From Nocardioides sp. 1609 (GTDB lineage Bacteria > Actinomycetota > Actinomycetes > Propionibacteriales > Nocardioidaceae): 64,000 nt of DNA. The notes beneath the pieces are model-generated. The model was not told the origin of the DNA. It saw only the letters and a program-made list of their open reading frames with translations, and searched no databases. The translations under genes were made by a program, and so were the position numbers. Of this stretch, positions 32,223-39,991 are shown one piece after another. Within the stretch, counting starts at the first letter, position 1. Each line of letters starts with the position of its first letter. The DNA lies in contig NZ_SPUJ01000002.1 in the NCBI RefSeq assembly GCF_004522105.1, positions 233,449 to 297,448 of the forward strand, read 5' to 3'.

Positions 32223-33822
32223 GTGCCCGAGTATCGGCCGAACCCGATACTGATGTCAATGTCATGTTTGGGTCGTCCGCCCGGACGCGCAGCTCGCGCT
32301 TGAGGATCTTGCCGCTGGCGTTGAGGGGCATCGCGTCGAGGACGACGACGTCCCGCGGGACCTTGTAGCGCGCGAGCCGGGTCGCGCAGTGCGCGCGGAG
32401 CACGCCCGCGTCCACGACCTGTCCGGCGGCGGGGACGACGAAGGCCCGCACCACCTCGCCCCAGTGCTCGTCCTCGACCCCGACGACGGCGACCTGGGCG
32501 ATGCTCGGGTGCTCGGCGAGCACGGTCTCGATCTCGATCGGGTAGATGTTCTCGCCGCCGCGGATGATCATGTCCTTGGCGCGGCCGTGCAGGTAGAGGT
32601 AGCCCTGCTCGTCGCGGTAGCCCATGTCGCCGGCACGGAACCAGCCGCCGGCGAAGGCGCGGGCGGTCTCCTCGGGCATCTCGAGGTAGCCGTCCATCAC
32701 CTGGTCGCTGCGGGTGGCCACCTCCCCCACCTCGCCGACGCCGACCTCGCGCAGGTCGGCGTCCACGACCCGCATGGCGACGCCGAACGACGGCCGCCCG
32801 CACGAGCGCAGCAGCTCCGGCCGGCCGGCGAGGGCGAGGCGGTGGTCCTCGGGGGTCAGGACCGACTGGAGGCCCGCCTCGGTTCCGGCACCGAACGCCT
32901 GCAGGAACTCGCACCCGAAGACCTCCATCGCACGGCGCAGCAGCGTCGGGGAGATCGGGGAGGCGCCGTAGATCATCAGCCGGAGCCGGTCGTAGGACCG
33001 CTCGGCCGCGCCCGGCTGCTGGAGGACGCTGCTGATCATCGTCGGCACCAGGAACGCCGCACTCACCTCGCCGCCGGAGAGCAGGTCGAGGACCGTCGAC
33101 GGCTCGAACTGGGGCAGCAGGTAGGACGAGTAGCCGGTCGCGATGCCGAGGAAGAGCCCGCACACGCCGCTGATGTGGAACGTCGGCGCGGCGGTGTAGC
33201 GGACGTCGTCGGGTCGCGCCTGGTACTCGGCCAGGCCGGCGTAGGTGATGTTCTTCAGCATCCGCTGCGACTGCATCACGCCCTTGGGCAGCCCGGTGGT
33301 GCCGGAGGTGAAGGCGAGCGCGATCTGGTCGCGGTCGTCGCACACGACGTCCGGCTCGACGTCCCGCCCGGCGGCCAGCAGCGGCTCGTACCCGGTCGCG
33401 TCGCCCTCGTCGTCGAGGCGGACGACGAGCCGCAGCGTCGGGTGCGCCGCGGCGACGCCGGCCAGCAGGTCGTCGTAGCGCGCGTCGTGGAAGAGCGCCA
33501 CCGGCGCCGCGCGGGCCAGGAGCGTGTCGACCTCGTCGCGCTGGAGCCGGTAGTTCAGCGGCACGTAGACCGCACCGAGCTTCATGCAGGCCAGCACGAC
33601 CTCCATGTAGCGGTGCGAGTCGAGGGCCAGGACGGCGACGCGGTCGCCGCGGCCGAACCCCTCGGACCGCAGGGCGTCCACGAGCCGGTTCACCCGGGCG
33701 TTGGTCTCGGCGAAGGTGAACCGCCGCCCGTCGGCGAGGGCGAAGCACGTGCGGTCGGGGTGCCGGGCCGCGCTGAGTGGCAGGAACTCCCCGAGGGTCA
33801 CTCCGGGCGGGGACTCGTGCAC
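32206..33822 (-). CDS. Acyl-CoA synthetase (AMP-forming)
   Basis: A 538-residue ANL-superfamily ligase that activates a carboxylic acid with ATP and CoA. The P-loop-like motif is FTSGTTGLPKGVMQSQ, the adenylate-binding region includes FGAGTEAGLQSV, the hinge is GENIYPIEIE, and the C-terminal catalytic lysine is in NASGKILKREL. The start was set at the GTG at 33822 because GGAGG lies 6 bases upstream; a TTG ten codons earlier lacks this. The 3' end contains the promoter and operator of the following crotonase gene. It is divergent from a related ligase at 33987. Confidence 0.92.
   Translation of the reverse strand: MHESPPGVTLGEFLPLSAARHPDRTCFALADGRRFTFAETNARVNRLVDALRSEGFGRGDRVAVLALDSHRYMEVVLACMKLGAVYVPLNYRLQRDEVDTLLARAAPVALFHDARYDDLLAGVAAAHPTLRLVVRLDDEGDATGYEPLLAAGRDVEPDVVCDDRDQIALAFTSGTTGLPKGVMQSQRMLKNITYAGLAEYQARPDDVRYTAAPTFHISGVCGLFLGIATGYSSYLLPQFEPSTVLDLLSGGEVSAAFLVPTMISSVLQQPGAAERSYDRLRLMIYGASPISPTLLRRAMEVFGCEFLQAFGAGTEAGLQSVLTPEDHRLALAGRPELLRSCGRPSFGVAMRVVDADLREVGVGEVGEVATRSDQVMDGYLEMPEETARAFAGGWFRAGDMGYRDEQGYLYLHGRAKDMIIRGGENIYPIEIETVLAEHPSIAQVAVVGVEDEHWGEVVRAFVVPAAGQVVDAGVLRAHCATRLARYKVPRDVVVLDAMPLNASGKILKRELRVRADDPNMTLTSVSGSADTRAHDPRV
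32230..32264 (-). promoter_or_regulatory. Leaderless promoter with 14-bp operator for the 14-gene operon
   Basis: On the minus strand the -35 TTGACA (32259-32254) and -10 GATACT (32235-32230) are 18 bases apart, and only 7 bases follow before the ATG at 32222. The operator TGATGTCAATGTCA (32251-32264) covers the -35. It matches TGACGTCRNYGTCA with one difference. All of this lies inside the 3' coding end of the synthetase gene. Confidence 0.7.
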
Positions 33823-33837
33823 CGCGGCCTCCAAAAC

Positions 33838-33889
33838 TGATGATGATGTCAAGATCGAAGTATTGCCCGAGACACCGTGCCTGTGTCAA
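33838..33889 (-). promoter_or_regulatory. Promoter and operator of the 32206-33822 synthetase
   Basis: The minus-strand -35 TTGACA (33889-33884) and -10 CAATAC (33865-33860) have an 18-base spacer. The operator variant TGACATCATCATCA (33851-33838, two differences from TGACGTCRNYGTCA) lies just downstream of the -10, a blocking position. The -35 sits in the 14-mer GTGACCGTTGACAC, which is identical at the thiolase promoter. Confidence 0.6.
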
Positions 33890-33986
33890 CGGTCACAGAT
33901 CTGCACTACGCTCGCCGGAGCGACCTGACGACCGCGTCAGGTCTGCGCGACGGCCAGGACGGCTTCCCGCGACCAGGAGGAGAACC

Positions 33987-35549
33987 ATGCGACCCCGGAC
34001 CCGGGTGGGCGACTACCTGCGACTCAGCGCCCAGCGCTCGCCCGACGTGCCCTGCTTCGTCTTCCCCGACGGCTCCGAGCAGACCTTCGCGGAGACCAAC
34101 GAGCGGGTGAACCGGCTCGCCGACGCCATGCGTCGCCGCGGCGTCGAGCAGGGCGACCGGGTGGCCGTCGTGGCCACCGACTGCGGCGGCTACGTCGAGG
34201 TGCTGCTGGCGTGCATGAAGCTCGGCGCCGTCTACGTGCCGCTGAACAACCGCCTCGTCGACAGTGAGCTGCTCACCCTGCTCCGCCGGGCCGAGCCGCG
34301 ACTGCTGTTCGTCAGCGGCCGCTACCTCGCGACCTGCCGGGCCCTGCTCCCCCAGGTCGCCTCGCTGACGGGGCTCGTCGACTTCGACCAGTCCGAGGGA
34401 GCCGAGGCCTACGAGGCGCTGCTCGCCTCCGGCGACGACGTCGAGCCGGACGTCGACGTGGCCGACGACGACGTCATCGGCCTGGCCTTCACGTCCGGCA
34501 CGACGGGCCTGCCGAAGGGCGTGCTCCAGTCGCAGCGGATGATCAAGTCGCTCATCATCACGATGTCGATCGACTACGAGATCCAGCCCGGCGAGTTCCG
34601 GTACACCGCGTCGCCGACGTTCCACATCGCCGGCCAGGGCATGATCCTGATGCACATCTTCCGCGGGTTCCCGACGCTGCTGCTGCCGCAGTTCGAGCCC
34701 GGCGAGGTGCTGCGCTGGATGCGGGGTGGCCGGCTCACCGGGGCGTTCCTGGTGCCGACCATGATCAGCACGCTGCTCGACCACCCCGACGCCGCCGCGG
34801 GCGGCTACGACGCGATGCGCTCGATCATCTACGGCGGCGCCCCGATGTCGCCGACCCTGCTCCGCCGGGCGATGGAGACCTTCGGCTGTGGGCTGATCAA
34901 CGCCTTCGGCGCGGCCACCGAGGGCGGCCTGCAGACCGTGCTCGGGACGGCCGACCACCGCCGGGCCCTCGCAGGGGAGACCCACCTGCTCGGGTCGCTC
35001 GGCAAGCCGGCGTTCGGCGTCGAGCTCCGCATCGTCGACGAGCTCGGTCGCGACGTCCCGCGGGGCGAGACCGGCGAGGTCGTGACCCGCTCGGACGCCG
35101 TGATGAACGGCTACCTCGAGATGCCCGAGGAGACCGCGCTGGCGATCCGGGACGGCTGGTTCTGGGGCGGCGACCTGGCGCGGATGGACGAGGAGGGCTA
35201 CCTCTACCTGGCCGGCCGGAGCAAGGACATGATCATCCGCGGCGGCGAGAACATCTACCCGATCGAGATCGAGACCGTCATCGCCGGCCACCCCGGCGTC
35301 GCGCAGGTCGCCGTCGTCGGTCGTCCGCACGACCACTGGGGCGAGGAGGTCGTCGCGTTCGTGACAGCGGCCCCCGACGCGGTGGTCGACGTCGACGCGC
35401 TGCGGGCGCGCTGCCGCGCGCAGCTCGCGGCGTTCAAGGTGCCGGCCGACGTCGTCGTCGTCCCCGAGATGCCGCTGAACGCGAGCGGGAAGATCCTCAA
35501 GCGGCGGCTGCGCGAGCGCTTCCCGGCGCCCGTCGGCGCCGAGGCCTGA
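33987..35549 (+). CDS. Acyl-CoA synthetase (AMP-forming)
   Basis: A 520-residue ANL ligase with AGGAGGAGAACC before the ATG. Motifs: FTSGTTGLPKGVLQSQRM (P-loop, about residues 164-181), FGAATEGGLQTV, the hinge RGGENIYPIEIE, and the terminal lysine in NASGKILKRRL. It is a close paralogue of the divergent ligase at 32206-33822 and of that at 49788-51356. It starts a two-gene unit with the TesB-like thioesterase 10 bases downstream, an activating and a hydrolysing enzyme in one transcript. The substrate is not deducible. Confidence 0.92.
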   Translation: MRPRTRVGDYLRLSAQRSPDVPCFVFPDGSEQTFAETNERVNRLADAMRRRGVEQGDRVAVVATDCGGYVEVLLACMKLGAVYVPLNNRLVDSELLTLLRRAEPRLLFVSGRYLATCRALLPQVASLTGLVDFDQSEGAEAYEALLASGDDVEPDVDVADDDVIGLAFTSGTTGLPKGVLQSQRMIKSLIITMSIDYEIQPGEFRYTASPTFHIAGQGMILMHIFRGFPTLLLPQFEPGEVLRWMRGGRLTGAFLVPTMISTLLDHPDAAAGGYDAMRSIIYGGAPMSPTLLRRAMETFGCGLINAFGAATEGGLQTVLGTADHRRALAGETHLLGSLGKPAFGVELRIVDELGRDVPRGETGEVVTRSDAVMNGYLEMPEETALAIRDGWFWGGDLARMDEEGYLYLAGRSKDMIIRGGENIYPIEIETVIAGHPGVAQVAVVGRPHDHWGEEVVAFVTAAPDAVVDVDALRARCRAQLAAFKVPADVVVVPEMPLNASGKILKRRLRERFPAPVGAEA

Positions 35550-35559
35550 GCGCCCGGCG

Positions 35560-36375
35560 ATGACCTTCGACCCGCCGTTCACCGCCGCCGACGCGGAGCC
35601 CGACGGACACGCGCTCCTCGACGCGCTCCACCTCGAGACCGTCGACCGCGACCTCTACCGCGCGACCTTCGTGGTGCCCGACGACCGGTCCCTGTACGGC
35701 GGCCAGGTCGCCGCCCAGGCGCTGCGGGCGGCCGGGCTCACCGTCGAGCCCGACCGGCTGCCGCACTCGCTGCACGGCTACTTCCTCAGGGCCGGCGACT
35801 CCGACCACCCGACGCTCTTCCGCGTGCACCGCGACCGCGACGGCCGGTCGTTCTCGTCCCGCCGGGTCGAGGCGGTCCAGCACGGGAAGGTCATCTTCAG
35901 CATGGCGGCGTCGTTCCACGTCCGCGAGGACGGCCCGGAGGTGCAGGTGCGCGCGGCCCCCGAGGTGGCCGCACCCGAGGCCTCCCCCGCCGTCGGGCTG
36001 CCGCGGCTGCTGTCGTTCGAGGGCCGCGCGGTCGACCAGCCCCACCCCGACACCCCGTGGCCGACCCAGTTCTGGGCCCGGACGACGGCACCGCTCGACG
36101 ACGACCCGCTGCTGCACGCCGCCGTCCTGACCTACCTCAGCGACATCTCCAGCGGCATCGCCCCGCTGAGCCGCGACGGCGCGCTGCCGGGCGCCAGCCT
36201 CGACCACGCCCTGTGGTTCCACCGCCCGGCCCGCGCGGACGCCTGGGTCCTCACCGACCTCGAGCCGCACGTCGCCGGTCGCGGACGCGGCTGGTACACC
36301 GGCACCCTCTACGACCGCGCCGGCCGTGCCGTGGCGAGCACCACCCAGGAGTGCCTCTTCCGGCCCGCCCGGTGA
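35560..36375 (+). CDS. tesB: Acyl-CoA thioesterase II (TesB-like, double hot-dog)
   Basis: A 271-residue double hot-dog thioesterase. LYGGQVAAQALRAAG (first repeat, about residues 47-61), HSLHGYFLRAGD and the C-terminal LDHALWFHRPARADAWVLTD are hallmark segments. The aspartate of LDHALWFH, a serine/threonine and a glutamine form the catalytic set in Escherichia coli TesB. The length is close to that of the E. coli enzyme. It follows an acyl-CoA synthetase and may release stalled acyl-CoA or recycle CoA. It converges on the TetR gene across a short hairpin. Confidence 0.92.
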   Translation: MTFDPPFTAADAEPDGHALLDALHLETVDRDLYRATFVVPDDRSLYGGQVAAQALRAAGLTVEPDRLPHSLHGYFLRAGDSDHPTLFRVHRDRDGRSFSSRRVEAVQHGKVIFSMAASFHVREDGPEVQVRAAPEVAAPEASPAVGLPRLLSFEGRAVDQPHPDTPWPTQFWARTTAPLDDDPLLHAAVLTYLSDISSGIAPLSRDGALPGASLDHALWFHRPARADAWVLTDLEPHVAGRGRGWYTGTLYDRAGRAVASTTQECLFRPAR

Positions 36376-36399
36376 GTCGGGCGACCGGGCGACGACTCA
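36373..36399. terminator. Hairpin joining the stop codons of tesB and the TetR gene
   Basis: TGAGTCG and CGACTCA form a 7-bp stem around a 13-base loop. The tesB stop (36373-36375) and the TetR stop (36399-36397) are the two stem ends, so the element serves as stop region and possible bidirectional terminator. There is no U-tract. Confidence 0.35.
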
Positions 36400-37083
36400 G
36401 CCGGACCGGGGCGGGACGACGATCTCCTTCATGCCCGCCCCGCGCAGCCACAGCACGGTCAGGGCGTGCACGAGCTCGGCCTCGTCGAACTCGTGGCCGA
36501 GGTTCAGCCAGACGTGACAGACCTGGTCGACCATCGAGCCGACGAGCTCGGCGGTGAGGGCCGGGTCGAGGGAGTCGTCGGCCAGCCCGATCTCCTGCTG
36601 GTGCGCGATCGCCTGGGCCAGCCGGTCGACGTGCGCCTCGCGGACCTGGAGCCGGATCCGCTTCATCTCGGGGGTGAAGGTGCCGACCTGCTCGATCAGG
36701 GCCAGGATCTTGGCGTTGCGACGGTAGGAGTCGACGAAGCGCTGGGTGGCGGCGTAGGTGCGCTCGTAGGTGGCCGCGGCGAGCGGGCGGTTCGAGCCGA
36801 GCTCGACGATCATGTCGCCGGCGACCCGGGCGGCGACGGCCTGGAAAATCGCGTCCTTGGAGTCGAAGTAGGTGTAGAAGGTGCCCTGGGCGACCTTCGC
36901 CTCGGCCGCGATGTCGGCGACCCGGGTCTCGAGGAACCCCCGCTCCTCGAAGACGCGGCGAGCGGCGTCCAGGAGGGCCGCGCGGCGGGCGTGCCCGCGA
37001 CCGGTCAGCGGCCCGGTCTCCCGCCGCTCCTGCTGCTCGGCGCTGACCGCCACGCCCATCCGGTTGCTCTTCGTCTTCGGCAT
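36397..37083 (-). CDS. TetR-family regulator, candidate repressor of the catabolic island
   Basis: A 228-residue TetR protein from the ATG at 37083 (MPKTKSNRMGVAVSAEQQER), chosen because GGGAGG lies 8 bases upstream. The helix-turn-helix region is TRVADIAAEAKVAQGTFYTY (about residues 53-72). The ligand-binding domain follows, with FVDSYRRNAKILALIEQVG and VGSMVDQVCHVWLNLGHEFD. It sits in the centre of the acyl-CoA island, and the nearest 14-bp operator lies in the start of the divergent gene. By family, it should be relieved by an acyl-CoA or pathway acid. That it controls the whole island is inference. Confidence 0.88.
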   Translation of the reverse strand: MPKTKSNRMGVAVSAEQQERRETGPLTGRGHARRAALLDAARRVFEERGFLETRVADIAAEAKVAQGTFYTYFDSKDAIFQAVAARVAGDMIVELGSNRPLAAATYERTYAATQRFVDSYRRNAKILALIEQVGTFTPEMKRIRLQVREAHVDRLAQAIAHQQEIGLADDSLDPALTAELVGSMVDQVCHVWLNLGHEFDEAELVHALTVLWLRGAGMKEIVVPPRSG

Positions 37084-37198
37084 CCCGTTGCCTCCCGCCT
37101 CGTGTGCCGGGGAGTCTCCCACTGTCCTGAACCCGACATCAAGTCAGCGCCCCGGAGCGGCGGTGCCTCGACCCCTGGCGCCCGGTGCCCGACGCGGA

Positions 37199-37233
37199 TA
37201 ACATCGCCCACATGCAATTTGACAATGACGTCA
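37199..37233 (+). promoter_or_regulatory. -10 and 14-bp operator at the start of the NPD-like gene
   Basis: TAACAT (37199-37204) is a plausible -10 that ends 7 bases before the ATG at 37212, which suggests a leaderless mRNA; the -35 is weak. TGACAATGACGTCA (37220-37233), whose complement fits TGACGTCRNYGTCA exactly, lies in codons 3-8. A repressor here would block early elongation. Because it is coding sequence, chance cannot be excluded. Confidence 0.45.
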
Positions 37234-38156
37234 CAAAGCAGTTGGGCGTGGAGGTCCCGCTCTTCTCCGCGCCGATGGGCATGGTGGCCGGTCCGGCGCT
37301 CGTCACCGCGATGGCCGAGGCCGGCGGGATGGGGCTCGTGCCGGGCTCGCTCCCGGTGCCGCAGGTCCGCGACGACATCCGCCGGGTGCGCGAGCGCACC
37401 GACCGGCCCTTCGGCGTCAACATCCCCCTCGCGTTCGCCAAGGACCCCGCCGTCGTCGACATGATCGTCGAGGAGGGCATCGGGTTCGTGACCACCTCGG
37501 CCGGCTCCCCCGCGCGGCTGACGCCGATCCTCAAGGACGCCGGGCTGGTCGTCTACCACGTCGTCCCGACGCTCGAGGCCGCCCTCAAGGCGGTCGACGC
37601 CGGCGTCGACGGACTGGTCGTCGAGGGCAGCGAGGGCGCCGGGTTCAAGAGCCCGCACGAGGTGTCGACGATGGTGCTGCTGCCCCTGGTGGTCTCGCGC
37701 GTCGACGTCCCGGTCGTGGCCGCCGGCGGGATCGTCGACGGCGCCTCGCTGCTGGCGGCGTTCGCCCTCGGCGCCCAGGGCGCCCAGATGGGCACCCGGA
37801 TGCTCGCCTCGCTCGAGTCGGGCGTGCACGCCGACGTCAAGCGGGCCGTCGTGACCGCCCGCGAGGTCGACACGATGATGTACAACCGCAGCATCGGGCG
37901 GCCGATGCGGGTGCTGCGCACCGAGACCACCACCCGCACCGACGGCACCGACCCGCGGCCGCTGCTCGCCGAGATCCGGCGCACCTACGACGACGGCGAC
38001 CTCGAGGCGTCGCTGGCCCAGATGGGACAGGTCGCCGGCCGGGTCGACGACGTCCTGGCCGTCGAGGAGATCGTCCGGGCCACGATCGCCGACTTCACCG
38101 CGCGGCTGAGCGCGCTCGCCGGCTCCTACGGGGTGGTGGCCGGCGCCCGTGGCTGA
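37212..38156 (+). CDS. Nitronate monooxygenase / NPD-like flavoprotein
   Basis: A 314-residue FMN TIM-barrel protein from the ATG at 37212 (MQFDNDVTKQLGVEVPLFSA). An upstream GTG at 37185 is possible but has no ribosome site and gives an atypical N-terminus. VEGSEGAGFKSPHEVSTMVL replaces the usual histidine-containing GxEAGGH segment, and VVAAGGIVDGASLLAAFALG with MGTRMLASLESG is the phosphate-binding end. The missing active-site histidine suggests chemistry other than nitronate oxidation. It is followed by an MFS transporter gene with an 8-base overlap. Confidence 0.85.
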   Translation: MQFDNDVTKQLGVEVPLFSAPMGMVAGPALVTAMAEAGGMGLVPGSLPVPQVRDDIRRVRERTDRPFGVNIPLAFAKDPAVVDMIVEEGIGFVTTSAGSPARLTPILKDAGLVVYHVVPTLEAALKAVDAGVDGLVVEGSEGAGFKSPHEVSTMVLLPLVVSRVDVPVVAAGGIVDGASLLAAFALGAQGAQMGTRMLASLESGVHADVKRAVVTAREVDTMMYNRSIGRPMRVLRTETTTRTDGTDPRPLLAEIRRTYDDGDLEASLAQMGQVAGRVDDVLAVEEIVRATIADFTARLSALAGSYGVVAGARG

Positions 38157-39417
38157 TCCCGGCACCCGTCGGACCGGACCGCCGGCGACCGTGGACCGCT
38201 TCGACGGGTGGCGCGTCGTCGCCCTCCTCGCGGCGATCCTCACCATCGGCGTCGGCATCACGTTCTACGGGCTGTCGGTCTACCTGAGCGCGCTGACCCG
38301 CGACGACGACGGCTTCACGCTCACCACCGTCTCCGTCGCCACCGGCGCGTTCCTCGTCGTCGCCGGCGTGGCCGGCATCCCGGTCGGGCGGCTGCTCGAG
38401 CGGTACGACGCGCGCGCCGTCCTCGTCGGCGGGCTGGTCGCGTCCGCGGTCGCCGTCCTCGCGGTCGGCCAGGTGCGCGACCCCGCCCAGCTCGTCGCGG
38501 CCTACGCCGTCCTCGGCGTCGGCTTCGCCGCGATCTCGGTCATCCCGGTGAGCCGGGTGCTGGCGGCGTGGTTCGTGCGTCGGCGGGCGCGGGCGATGTC
38601 GGTCGCGTTCCTCGGGCTGCCCGTCGGCGGCGCCGTGGTCACCCCGGTCGTCGCCGCGCTGGTCGAGCGGCACGGGGTCGCCGGCGCGAGCCCGTTCCTG
38701 GCGGCCGCGCTGCTCCTGGTCGCCGTCCCCCTGTGCCTGCTGGTGCAGCCCGACCCCGCCCGGGTCGGTCAGCGGGCCGACGGCGCCGCGCCGGCGTCCG
38801 ACCCCGGCGCGGGCGCCGGGCCCGCGACCGGCGTCCCCCTGGCCGAGGCGGTCCGGACGCCGTGGTTCGTCACGGTCACCGTCGCCCTCACTCTCGGCAT
38901 GCTGTCGCAGCTCGGCGCGCTCTCGCACCTCTACAACGCGGTCGCCGAGACCTCCGGGGTGTCGACCGCGGCGGCGGTCGTCTCGCTCCTCGCCGCCGCC
39001 AGCCTCGGCGGCCGGATCGCCGGCACCTGGGTCTTCGAGCGGGTCGCGCTGGCCCACGCGACCGTCGCGCTGCTGCTGCTGCAGTCGGGCGCGCTGGTCT
39101 GCTTCGCCGTGGCCCCGGGCCGCGCGGCCGTCCTGGCCGCCACCGTCGCCTTCGGCGTCTCGATGGGCAACATGCAGGTCCTCCAGCCGCTGCTGATCGC
39201 CGAGCGGTTCGGCACCCGTGACTTCTCCCGGATCCTGGCCCGCGGCAACCTCGCGGTGATGCTCGGCATGGCCGCCGGACCGGTGCTCGTCGGCGTCCTG
39301 CACGACGCCACCGGCGGCTACCCCACGGCGTACGTCGCCGCCGCGCTGCCGGCGCTGCTGGGCGCCGCGCTGATGGCCTGGGCCGCGCGCTCGCCCGCCC
39401 GCACCGACCTGGCCTGA
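38149..39417 (+). CDS. MFS transporter
   Basis: A 422-residue major facilitator with about 12 hydrophobic segments split by a proline/alanine-rich loop near residues 205-228. The N-terminal WRVVALLAAILTIGVGITFYG and loop motif GRLLERYDARAVLVGG fit the monocarboxylate/OFA-like groups. The start is a GTG overlapping the preceding stop by 8 bases. In context it may import a carboxylic substrate or export a product; direction and ligand are unknown. Confidence 0.88.
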   Translation: MADPGTRRTGPPATVDRFDGWRVVALLAAILTIGVGITFYGLSVYLSALTRDDDGFTLTTVSVATGAFLVVAGVAGIPVGRLLERYDARAVLVGGLVASAVAVLAVGQVRDPAQLVAAYAVLGVGFAAISVIPVSRVLAAWFVRRRARAMSVAFLGLPVGGAVVTPVVAALVERHGVAGASPFLAAALLLVAVPLCLLVQPDPARVGQRADGAAPASDPGAGAGPATGVPLAEAVRTPWFVTVTVALTLGMLSQLGALSHLYNAVAETSGVSTAAAVVSLLAAASLGGRIAGTWVFERVALAHATVALLLLQSGALVCFAVAPGRAAVLAATVAFGVSMGNMQVLQPLLIAERFGTRDFSRILARGNLAVMLGMAAGPVLVGVLHDATGGYPTAYVAAALPALLGAALMAWAARSPARTDLA

Positions 39418-39472
39418 CCTGACCTGACCCGACCCGACCCGCCCGTCCGTCCACCCCATCCGAGGAGTCCCC

Positions 39473-39925
39473 GTGCACGTCCTGCCCCACCCCACCGCCC
39501 TGCTCGAGCTCGCGCCGTCCGACCTGGGCCACACGCCCTGGCGCACGCTCGGCCAGGACGACATCGACACCTTCGCCGACCTCACCGACGACCACCAGTG
39601 GATCCACGTCGACCGCGACCGCGCGGCCGAGGGGCCCTACGGGACGACGATCGCGCACGGCATGCTCACCCTGGCCCTGGTGCCGGTGCTGGTCGGCGAG
39701 GTGCTCCGCGTCGACGGCAGCTCGTTCGGCCTCAACTACGGCTTCGAGAAGGTCCGCTTCACCAACCCCGTCCCCGCCGGCGCCCGCATCCGGGGTGCGG
39801 TGCGGCTGGCCGCCGCCGAGCTCCAGGGCGACTGGGTCCGTGGCTCGTTCGCAGTCACCGTCGAGGTCGAGGACGTCGAGCGCCCCGCCCTCGTCGCCGA
39901 GAACGTCATCCTCTGGCGCGTCTGA
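39473..39925 (+). CDS. MaoC-family (R)-specific enoyl-CoA hydratase
   Basis: A 150-residue single hot-dog hydratase with a GTG start after GAGGAG. The catalytic hydratase-2 motif is kept: the D and H of LTDDHQWIHVDRDRA (about residues 40-54), then GTTIAHGMLTLALVP. The length fits the single-domain MaoC/PhaJ-like group. It would hydrate a trans-2-enoyl-CoA to a (3R)-hydroxyacyl-CoA, matching the MFE2-like SDR at 41310-42239, which oxidises (3R)-hydroxyacyl-CoA in homologous systems. Direct repeats of CCTGA/CCCGA separate it from the MFS gene. Confidence 0.92.
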   Translation: MHVLPHPTALLELAPSDLGHTPWRTLGQDDIDTFADLTDDHQWIHVDRDRAAEGPYGTTIAHGMLTLALVPVLVGEVLRVDGSSFGLNYGFEKVRFTNPVPAGARIRGAVRLAAAELQGDWVRGSFAVTVEVEDVERPALVAENVILWRV

Positions 39926-39946
39926 GCCCGGGGCGCGCCCCCCCAT

Positions 39947-39964
39947 CAGCGCAAAACTGCGCCG
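39947..39964. terminator. Possible hairpin between the MaoC and binding-protein genes
   Basis: GCGCA-AAAC-TGCGC is a short stem-loop (39949-39962) flanked by C-rich and G-rich runs (39938-39944 and 39974-39983) that could lengthen the pairing. It lies in the 66-base convergent gap. This is a weak candidate for a bidirectional terminator. Confidence 0.3.
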
Positions 39965-39991
39965 AGTCGGCGAGGGGTGGGGGCCGGCCGG

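Noticed and set aside
37131..37147. TGACTTGATGTCGG as a seventh 14-bp operator before the TetR gene
   Set aside because: It differs from TGACGTCRNYGTCA at too many positions, and the arm spacing is off by one.
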